Assembly: GCA_030673725.1 (NCBI GenBank)
Contig: DAOVIL010000028.1
Location: 1 to 6,744 of the forward strand
Length of the DNA: 6,744 nt
Origin: Candidatus Aenigmatarchaeota archaeon
Lineage (GTDB): Archaea > Aenigmatarchaeota > Aenigmatarchaeia > QMZP01
Direction of reading: 5' to 3'
Positions within the stretch are counted from its first letter, which is position 1. Each line of letters starts with the position of its first letter. Shown piece by piece: positions 1-4,224 of this stretch. A program made the position numbers and the translations under genes. The notes beneath the pieces were generated by a model. It did no database searches. It worked only from the letters and a program-made list of their open reading frames with translations, and was not told the DNA's origin.

Positions 1-55
1 CATCTATCTTTTTGCCAGATGCATGCAAGAGAAGTGCTCCGTAGACGTATTCCAT
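1..55 (-). CDS. rpl12: Ribosomal protein L12 (archaeal P1 type), N-terminal fragment
   Basis: Only the first 18 codons are in the window; the gene continues past position 1. They read MEYVYGALLLHASGKKID, which matches the N-terminal dimerisation helix of archaeal L12/P1. L12 dimers bind the C-terminal helices of L10 to form the ribosomal stalk that recruits translation factors. The assignment also rests on position, directly after rpl10 as in most archaea. The ATG is preceded by a strong SD, GGAGGT, 4-5 bases upstream. Low risk of error despite the short fragment, because both sequence and gene order agree. Confidence 0.9.
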   Translation of the reverse strand, partial: MEYVYGALLLHASGKKID

Positions 56-59
56 ATTT

Positions 60-65
60 ACCTCC
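60..65 (-). promoter_or_regulatory. Shine-Dalgarno site of rpl12
   Basis: GGAGGT on the minus strand, a perfect complement to the archaeal 16S 3' end, four bases before the rpl12 ATG. It indicates independent strong initiation of L12, which is needed in several copies per ribosome, inside the rpl1-rpl10-rpl12 message. Confidence 0.8.
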
Positions 66-92
66 GAATTAAATTACTTCTTAGTATGATTT

Positions 93-1049
93 TTATTTCT
101 TTTCCCCCTTTTCATCAGGCTTGGCTTCCTCTGCCTTAGGCTCTTCCTTGGCGGGTTCCTCTTTCTTCCCTTCTTCTGCAGGCTTTTCCTCTCCTGCCGC
201 CGGTGCTGCTGCAGGCTCCTTTATCATGCCCTTTATCGCGTTCGCCTGTGCGTCTGCCTTTGCCAGCAGGGGCTTGACAGTCTCGCTGGTCAGTATGTTG
301 GCTTCTGTTGCCAGCGCCACAGCCTCACTGTGCGCCTTGGAAAGCAGCACATCGATGTTGCCCTTTGTGAAGTAGCCGATGCTGAGCGTGAGGGCGAATG
401 CCCTGGAGTGCGCTGCAAGCATATCTTCCATGTATTTCTCTGTCGGTATGAAGAGCAGCTCATTCGGGTAGATGTAACCGTCCTCCCAGATGCTCACGAG
501 GTTGAGGCCTATCTCCATCGGCTCTATGCCGAACTTCGAGAGTATGTCAGCAAGCTCCTTGCTTATCTCCTCCCCTGCCTTTGCGACGACCACATCCTGC
601 TTGACGGCTATCTTGCCGTCCTCCACTGCTGCGGGTATCTTAGCCCTCTGCAGCTCGCCTATCACAGGCCCTGCCATCAGGGATGTCGGGCCAGCCTTTA
701 TCTCTATGTCATTCGGCGCCACATCTCCAGGCTTTGCGGCAGCCTTTGACTTGGATCCTGTTATGACTTTGGCAAGCTTGAACGGGTTCTCGTTGCTGAG
801 CAGGAGCGCGGGCTCTCCCTGTATTGTGGGTATGATCTCATCTATCCCCTTGAGTTTGCTGTTCTTAAGGGCCCTGGCAATCAGCCTCTTCTTGATCATC
901 TTTATGACCGCCTTCCCTCTCAGCTTGTTCCTTATCTGGAAGAGCTGCCTTCCTGGGAGGAAGTGCATGTCAATTATGCCTATCGCAGAGTACTTCTTCA
1001 GCTCTGCTGTCACTTCCTTCACTTTCTGCTTCTTCTTTTCTGATACCAT
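93..1049 (-). CDS. rpl10: Ribosomal protein L10 / stalk base protein P0
   Basis: A 318-residue archaeal L10 (aP0) that anchors L12 dimers to the 23S GTPase-associated region. Residues 1 to about 105 form the rRNA-binding domain (GIIDMHFLPGRQLFQIRNKL and the NPFKLAK stretch). Residues 105-200 hold the archaeal insertion domain (KPGDVAPNDIEIKAGPTS). About 205-275 is the alanine-rich helical spine that binds L12 dimers. A low-complexity Ala/Pro/Lys/Glu tail starts near 276. The tail ends DEKGEKK and lacks the hydrophobic GLGALF-like end usual in archaeal and eukaryotic P0. The ATG lies 2 bases after the rpl1 stop, so translation is probably coupled; the nearest SD-like GGAG (1061-1064) is 11 bases upstream, inside the end of rpl1. 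Family assignment is firm. Confidence 0.97.
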   Translation of the reverse strand: MVSEKKKQKVKEVTAELKKYSAIGIIDMHFLPGRQLFQIRNKLRGKAVIKMIKKRLIARALKNSKLKGIDEIIPTIQGEPALLLSNENPFKLAKVITGSKSKAAAKPGDVAPNDIEIKAGPTSLMAGPVIGELQRAKIPAAVEDGKIAVKQDVVVAKAGEEISKELADILSKFGIEPMEIGLNLVSIWEDGYIYPNELLFIPTEKYMEDMLAAHSRAFALTLSIGYFTKGNIDVLLSKAHSEAVALATEANILTSETVKPLLAKADAQANAIKGMIKEPAAAPAAGEEKPAEEGKKEEPAKEEPKAEEAKPDEKGEKK

Positions 1050-1051
1050 AC

Positions 1052-1726
1052 TTACTTCATCTCCACCTTCATGGGCTTGCCCATTGTGAGCTTGATTAGG
1101 ACAGACTTTATGTTGATATTGCCCTTGGGCAACTTGTCAACCACAAGCTTGTATGCTGCCATAGCATTCTTCTCCACGCTTTCAGGTTTCATGATATCTG
1201 TTCCTACGGGGATATGAATGGCTGGACTGTCCTTGAGCATGACCCTGACAGACTTCTTGGCGAGATTGACCATTGCCAGAGGAGGCACTTTTGGAGGCAG
1301 GGGTTTGGGCATCTTCCCCCTGGGCGCCAGGATAGGGCCGAGCGATTTTCCTATAAGAGGCATGAGGCTGGCCTCTGCAAGGAACCTGTCTGTGTGCCTG
1401 ACAAGCTTCTTCAGCTTCTTCTTCTGTTTTATCATGGCCTCCAGTTCCAGCTTGCTTACGACCGTGTCAGCGCACTTTTCGGCCTCTGCACCCATAGTGG
1501 CTGAGAATATGGCAACCTTCAGTTCCTTTCCCCTTCCCTCCGGGAGGATGAGCTCTGCGCTGAACCTGTTCTCAGGCTTCTTTAGGTCAAGCCCAACGAC
1601 GTTGATTGTGAGGTCCCAGGTCTGGGAGAATTTTCTCTTTTTTGGAGCTTTCGATGCCTCGGCTATAGCCTCGGCTAAACTCATTTTCTTGACTTCAGTC
1701 TCCTGCGCTACCTTTTTTTCTGTCAT
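1052..1726 (-). CDS. rpl1: Ribosomal protein L1 (archaeal)
   Basis: A 224-residue L1, the protein of the mobile L1 arm near the ribosomal E site; in bacteria and archaea it also represses its own operon by binding its mRNA. Typical archaeal motifs are LDLKKPENRF (about 47-56), LPEGRGKE (61-68), the GPILAPRGKMP region (about 130-140) of the second domain, and the C-terminal KGNINIKSVLIKLTMGKP. The start at 1726 is supported by AGGAGG five bases upstream. An internal ATG at 1684 would give the more usual length but has no SD, so residues 1-14 (TEKKVAQETEVKK) look like a short charged extension. It begins a probable rpl1-rpl10-rpl12 transcript with its own promoter and structured leader. Confidence 0.97.
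   Translation of the reverse strand: MTEKKVAQETEVKKMSLAEAIAEASKAPKKRKFSQTWDLTINVVGLDLKKPENRFSAELILPEGRGKELKVAIFSATMGAEAEKCADTVVSKLELEAMIKQKKKLKKLVRHTDRFLAEASLMPLIGKSLGPILAPRGKMPKPLPPKVPPLAMVNLAKKSVRVMLKDSPAIHIPVGTDIMKPESVEKNAMAAYKLVVDKLPKGNINIKSVLIKLTMGKPMKVEMK
1656..1675 (-). other. Possible RNA hairpin with tandem G-A mismatch early in rpl1
   Basis: In the rpl1 message, 51 nt after the A of the AUG, a 20-nt element can fold as GCC-GA-GGC-UAUA-GCC-GA-GGC: two 3-bp G/C helices separated by a symmetric GA/GA internal loop and closed by a UAUA loop. It arises from a near-exact 12-base repeat coding AEAIAEA. Some methanococci have the L1 target inside the rpl1 reading frame at about this distance, but the repeat may merely reflect alanine/glutamate codons. 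Confidence 0.3.
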
Positions 1727-1728
1727 GT

Positions 1729-1760
1729 TATCCTCCTGCCGAAGCAGTCTTGTGCGGATA
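1729..1760 (-). promoter_or_regulatory. Structured rpl1 mRNA leader, candidate L1 autoregulatory site
   Basis: In the minus-strand RNA an outer helix UAUCC (1760-1756) with GGAUA (1733-1729) encloses an asymmetric internal loop (8 nt, GCACAAGA, against 2 nt, GA) and an inner helix CUGC/GCAG closed by UUCG (1747-1736), the exceptionally stable C(UUCG)G tetraloop. The SD AGGAGG (1737-1732) is divided between inner helix, internal loop and outer helix, so folding would hide it. Two helices around an asymmetric loop is the general shape of known L1 targets. The pairing is seen directly; binding of L1 is inferred. Confidence 0.6.
1732..1737 (-). promoter_or_regulatory. Shine-Dalgarno site of rpl1
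   Basis: AGGAGG with five bases to the ATG at 1726, one of the two strongest SDs in the window. It decides the start at 1726 over the internal ATG at 1684. It is wholly contained in the predicted leader fold. Confidence 0.85.
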
Positions 1761-1786
1761 CGATATAATGTATTGTCCAGAGAGGC

Positions 1787-1792
1787 TTTAAA
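1787..1792 (-). promoter_or_regulatory. TATA box of the rpl1-rpl10-rpl12 transcript
   Basis: The minus strand reads AAAAG-TA-TTTAAA-GCC just after the stop of the upstream gene, an A-rich BRE-like stretch followed by TTTAAA. Transcription would be expected about 25 bases downstream, near 1761-1766, giving a leader of roughly 36-40 nt that starts almost exactly at the outer helix of the leader fold. A separate rpl1-rpl10-rpl12 transcript is known in some archaea. Predicted from spacing only. Confidence 0.55.
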
Positions 1793-1797
1793 TACTT

Positions 1798-2322
1798 TTA
1801 TCTCTTCCTCTTCTTGGCCGCAGCCTTTGCTCTCACTGTCTTGGCCTTCACTGCCTTGGCGACCTTCCTCTTCCTTCCTGACCTGGGCTTCACTTCCATC
1901 AGCTCTGGTGCGTCCCTTATGGCCTTCGCTATGACGTTCATCTTGTTCTCCATGTTAAATATCTTTCTCACAAGGTCCCTGTAGTTGGCTTCTATCTTCT
2001 TTTCCTGGTCCACGCGCTTGGTGTCCAGTTTATGTACCCTGAGCTCGTGCGAGCTCCTGATGCCCGTAAGGGAGGAGTGGGTGTCTGATACCATGTTGTC
2101 CAGGCTCCTTATCCTGTGTTCTGTGTTCATCCTCTCCCTTTCTGACCTGTTGTGTTTCATCTCTATTTCCAGCTTGTTGAGGCCCATGGCTATCAGCATG
2201 ACACCTAGCAGTATGTCCAGGAAGTACACCCTGGATGCCAGGCCCAGCACTACCAGAAATCCTGTTAGTATAAAGAATAGCCAGAATAGTTTGTTGAAGA
2301 ATCCTTCGTCAAGTCCTTCCAT
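1798..2322 (-). CDS. Unrecognised membrane protein with coiled coil and basic tail
   Basis: I do not recognise a family. From the ATG at 2322 it has 174 residues. Two hydrophobic segments at about 11-29 (LFWLFFILTGFLVVLGLA) and 32-48 form a probable membrane hairpin. A charged, mostly helical stretch at about 50-138 probably makes a coiled coil. The tail at 145-174 is made of Lys, Arg, Ala and Val, with 16 of 30 residues basic, resembling nucleic-acid-binding tails. By the positive-inside rule the coiled coil and tail should be cytoplasmic. An upstream TTG at 2346 would extend it by 8 residues, but the ATG is preferred: a TTAAAT box lies about 26 bases before it and there is no SD, as for a leaderless message. 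It sits between rpl11 and rpl1, where archaea normally have no gene. A role tethering ribosomes or nucleic acid to the membrane is a guess. Confidence 0.8.
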   Translation of the reverse strand: MEGLDEGFFNKLFWLFFILTGFLVVLGLASRVYFLDILLGVMLIAMGLNKLEIEMKHNRSERERMNTEHRIRSLDNMVSDTHSSLTGIRSSHELRVHKLDTKRVDQEKKIEANYRDLVRKIFNMENKMNVIAKAIRDAPELMEVKPRSGRKRKVAKAVKAKTVRAKAAAKKRKR

Positions 2323-2345
2323 ACAGATGGAATTGGGGAAAAACA

Positions 2346-2351
2346 ATTTAA
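2346..2351 (-). promoter_or_regulatory. TATA-like box of the membrane/coiled-coil gene
   Basis: CTTAAATT on the minus strand, centred about 26 bases before the ATG at 2322 and lying just after the rpl11 stop. The spacing suits transcription starting at or next to the ATG. The same bases include the discounted TTG start. Confidence 0.4.
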
Positions 2352-2355
2352 GGCT

Positions 2356-2967
2356 TTAATTCCTCTTTTCATTCTTCTTTGCGGGCTTCTTTGCGGATTT
2401 CTCTTCCTTCTTCTCTTCCTTCTTCTCGCCCTCTTTTGCTTCGCCTTCCTTCGCTTCGCCCTCTGCGCCTGCCTCGCCTTCAGCTGCCGGTGCGGGTGCC
2501 GCTAGCTTGGCTGACTTGCAGGACTCCTCTGCAGCCTTCTTTTCATCGTCAGAAAGCTCGCCTTGGCCTATGGTGATGCCCATGGAGCGGCATGTGCCCT
2601 TCACCTGATTCATGAAAGGCACATCATCAGAACCGAACTTAGCCTTGGCAACCTTCTTTATCTGCTCCTCTGTGATGTCGCCTGCTCTTGCGCTGCCTGC
2701 AGCGCCTGAGGCCTTCTTTATGCCGAGCTCCTTCTTTATCAGGGCTGCCATTGGTGGTGTCCCGACCTCAATCTCGAATGCCTTTGTGTCAGTGTCTATT
2801 ATTACCTTTACCGGAACCTTCATTCCTGCCAGGTCAGCTGTCTTCTTGTTTATCTCTGCTATGACCTGGCCTATGTTGACGCCCATCGGGCCCAACGCTG
2901 GTCCCAGAGGCGGGCCTGCGTTTGCCTTACCGCCTTCAACAAGAGCTTCAATCGTCTGCTTTCCCAT
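2356..2967 (-). CDS. rpl11: Ribosomal protein L11
   Basis: A 203-residue L11 of the large-subunit GTPase centre, where it binds 23S rRNA at the stalk base beside L10. The N-terminal domain (1-70) carries EGGKANAGPPLGPALGPMGVN and KVPVKVIID; the rRNA-binding domain (about 76-155) has the QVKGTCRSMGIT signature at 121-132. From about 156 there is a tail of some 48 residues made mostly of Ala, Gly, Glu and Lys with EGEAKEGEAKEG repeats, absent from ordinary L11. I chose the ATG at 2967 because MGKQTIEALVEGG aligns with the family start; a GTG at 2973, overlapping the nusG stop (TGA, 2972-2970) by four bases, would add two residues. Either start implies translational coupling to nusG. Confidence 0.96.
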   Translation of the reverse strand: MGKQTIEALVEGGKANAGPPLGPALGPMGVNIGQVIAEINKKTADLAGMKVPVKVIIDTDTKAFEIEVGTPPMAALIKKELGIKKASGAAGSARAGDITEEQIKKVAKAKFGSDDVPFMNQVKGTCRSMGITIGQGELSDDEKKAAEESCKSAKLAAPAPAAEGEAGAEGEAKEGEAKEGEKKEEKKEEKSAKKPAKKNEKRN

Positions 2968-2969
2968 AC

Positions 2970-3992
2970 TCACTCACTGTCTTCTTTCTTTTTATCCTTT
3001 TCCTTCTTTTCTTCAGAATCAGCTTCCTTTTCCTTCGGGGTTTCCTCAGGCTTATCTTCAGCGGGCAGTTCTTTTTCCTTCGCCTCTTCAATGGCCTCTT
3101 TCGCAACCTCTTCCACGGATTTCTCAGGCTCTATGCTGATATCTTCCTCTGCAGTAGGCTCTTCCTTTGGCTTCTCTGCGGGTGCTTCTTCCTTGGTTTC
3201 TTCTTCGGCAGGGGGCTCTTCCTTTGGATGTGGCTCGACTTCTGCAGTGGGCTCTTCCTTTGGCTTCTCTGCGGGCGGCGCTGCCTCCTTTGCCTCTTCC
3301 TCAGCGGCCTTTGCCTCTTCCAGGGCCTCCTTTGCAACCTTTTCCACTTCAGTTGTTTTCTCCTCCTTTTCGGCAGGGGGCTCTTCCTTCGGCTTCTCTT
3401 CCTCTTTCGGTTTGGGTTCCTCCCTGGGTTTTGGCTCTTCTGTCCTTATCTCCTCGACTGCCTTCTCCAGCTCGCTTGGTTCCTCTTCCTTCTCCCCAGG
3501 GGCCTCTTCCTTTGGCTTCAGCTCCAAGGCCTTCTCTTCCTTCTTTTCAGGCTTCTTGGCAGCCTTGATGACCTTTACGAACTCTGTTGCGATCGTGACA
3601 GGTATCGGTATGCTGGCCTCAAGCAGCTCTACAGTGACCTCGTCCTTCACGCCGTCTATCCTGTTAATCTTGCCCTTCTCCCCCTTGAAGGGGCCGCCTA
3701 TTATCTCCACTGTGTCCCCGAGGTCGACCTTTATCCTCTCCTTCTTGTATTCCAGGAAGTGCTGTATCTCCCCCAGAACGATGGGCTTCTCTATCAGGCC
3801 CCTTATGTGCATGACTCCCTTTATGGTCTTCTGAACAGCGCCCAAAGCGCCTTCTATGAATATGTAGCCTTTTATCTCGGCTGGGTGGAAGACTGTGTTT
3901 ATGGGCAGCCCCTCTGCCCGTATCTTCGATGAAAGCATGTCTATCACGATGCCTTCCCTTCCAGATGTTGTCCTTAATGTGTATATTGGCAT
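2970..3992 (-). CDS. nusG: Transcription elongation factor Spt5/NusG with a long charged tail
   Basis: 340 residues. Residues 1-82 are the NGN domain, which in archaea binds the RNA polymerase clamp together with Spt4 and keeps the polymerase on DNA (MPIYTLRTTSGREG; KGYIFIEG at 41-48; IRGLI at 63-67). Residues about 88-142 are the KOW domain (DLGDTVEIIGGPFKGEKGKI), which can contact the ribosome or RNA. Archaeal Spt5 normally ends near residue 150. Here about 195 further residues follow, almost wholly Glu, Lys, Pro and Ala, with repeats such as PAEKPKEEPTAE (twice) and VEKVAKEALEEAK / VEEVAKEAIEEAK. The frame stays open through the whole tail, so this is not an assembly slip in the usual sense. 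GGTGAT (4001-3996) serves as SD. It lies between secE and rpl11, with a four-base overlap possible at the rpl11 side. Confidence 0.95.
   Translation of the reverse strand: MPIYTLRTTSGREGIVIDMLSSKIRAEGLPINTVFHPAEIKGYIFIEGALGAVQKTIKGVMHIRGLIEKPIVLGEIQHFLEYKKERIKVDLGDTVEIIGGPFKGEKGKINRIDGVKDEVTVELLEASIPIPVTIATEFVKVIKAAKKPEKKEEKALELKPKEEAPGEKEEEPSELEKAVEEIRTEEPKPREEPKPKEEEKPKEEPPAEKEEKTTEVEKVAKEALEEAKAAEEEAKEAAPPAEKPKEEPTAEVEPHPKEEPPAEEETKEEAPAEKPKEEPTAEEDISIEPEKSVEEVAKEAIEEAKEKELPAEDKPEETPKEKEADSEEKKEKDKKKEDSE
3148..3182 (-). repeat. Direct repeat in the nusG tail, copy 1
   Basis: A 35-base segment that recurs at 3241-3275 with one mismatch, 93 bases (31 codons) apart, in frame. It encodes PAEKPKEEPTAE. 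A degenerate third version lies near 3373-3404. Suggests growth of the tail by in-frame duplication. Confidence 0.85.
3241..3275 (-). repeat. Direct repeat in the nusG tail, copy 2
   Basis: Second copy of the 35-base segment at 3148-3182, differing at one base (g for a). Encodes the same PAEKPKEEPTAE peptide. Confidence 0.85.
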
Positions 3993-3995
3993 TCT

Positions 3996-4001
3996 ATCAC
4001 C
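3996..4001 (-). promoter_or_regulatory. Shine-Dalgarno site of nusG
   Basis: GGTGAT directly after the secE stop codon and three bases before the nusG ATG. It matches the anti-SD register used by secE, so the two genes are probably co-translated from one message. Confidence 0.6.
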
Positions 4002-4172
4002 CTACAGTCCGGTCAACTGAAAGACCGCGAAAATGGCGAATCCCATCAACCCAATCAAGAGCATTCCGATGGCGCAGACCTTGCTTGAATTTATGAACTC
4101 ATCCTTTGTGGGTTTCCTGGCTATCTGCAGCACTCTTTTCCATTCCCTTATCTTGGACTTGATATCGACCAT
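4002..4172 (-). CDS. secE: Preprotein translocase subunit SecE / Sec61 gamma
   Basis: A 56-residue protein. SecE clamps the two halves of the SecY channel in the cytoplasmic membrane. Residues 5-20 form an amphipathic helix (KSKIREWKRVLQIARK), followed by the conserved RKPTKDEF hinge (19-26), then one membrane segment at about 32-53 (VCAIGMLLIGLMGFAIFAVF) and a short end. This is the single-span archaeal/eukaryotic form, and its length is normal for that form. The ATG at 4172 has GGTGAT five bases upstream and a TATA box at 4198-4205. It precedes nusG by 9 bases, the universal secE-nusG pairing. Its small size makes it easy to miss in automatic annotation. Confidence 0.93.
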   Translation of the reverse strand: MVDIKSKIREWKRVLQIARKPTKDEFINSSKVCAIGMLLIGLMGFAIFAVFQLTGL

Positions 4173-4177
4173 ATAAT

Positions 4178-4183
4178 ATCACC
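4178..4183 (-). promoter_or_regulatory. Shine-Dalgarno site of secE
   Basis: GGTGAT five bases before the secE ATG. It lies close to where the TATA box at 4198-4205 would place the transcription start, so a transcript starting there might lack part of it; read-through from the upstream synthase gene would include it. Confidence 0.5.
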
Positions 4184-4197
4184 ATTATTGTTAATTA

Positions 4198-4205
4198 TTT
4201 ATAAA
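4198..4205 (-). promoter_or_regulatory. TATA box of the secE-nusG-rpl11 transcript
   Basis: TTTATAAA on the minus strand in the 52-base, AT-rich gap between the synthase stop and secE, the best TATA match in the window. The expected start is near 4176-4180, only a few bases before the secE ATG, giving a very short leader. Confidence 0.6.
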
Positions 4206-4224
4206 TGACTCAACCCTATAAGCT

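Noticed and set aside
1661..1670. Perfect 10-base palindrome ggctatagcc as a DNA operator
   Set aside because: It lies inside rpl1 as part of an Ala-Glu codon repeat, well downstream of the promoter; an RNA fold is the more reasonable reading and is reported as weak.
490..1934. Several plus-strand open frames opposite rpl10 and rpl1
   Set aside because: Low-complexity Ser/Leu shadows of conserved ribosomal genes on the minus strand, without start signals.
2323..2346. Eight-residue extension of the membrane protein from a TTG
   Set aside because: The TTG overlaps the TATA-like box and has no SD; the ATG at 2322 is at leaderless spacing.
3148..3404. Repeats in the nusG tail as a CRISPR-like or mobile element array
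   Set aside because: Copies are in frame, spaced by coding sequence of the same composition, and no cas gene or inverted ends are present.
2922..3932. Long plus-strand open frame of 336 codons opposite nusG, very rich in Leu and Phe
   Set aside because: It is the complement of the Glu/Lys-rich nusG tail, whose GAA/GAG/AAG codons read as Leu/Phe/Ser on the other strand and rarely make stops. No SD, no TATA box, no recognisable domain.
4173..4224. Possible terminator between the synthase gene and secE
   Set aside because: No T-run or stable hairpin on the minus strand; the AT-rich bases are better explained as the secE promoter.
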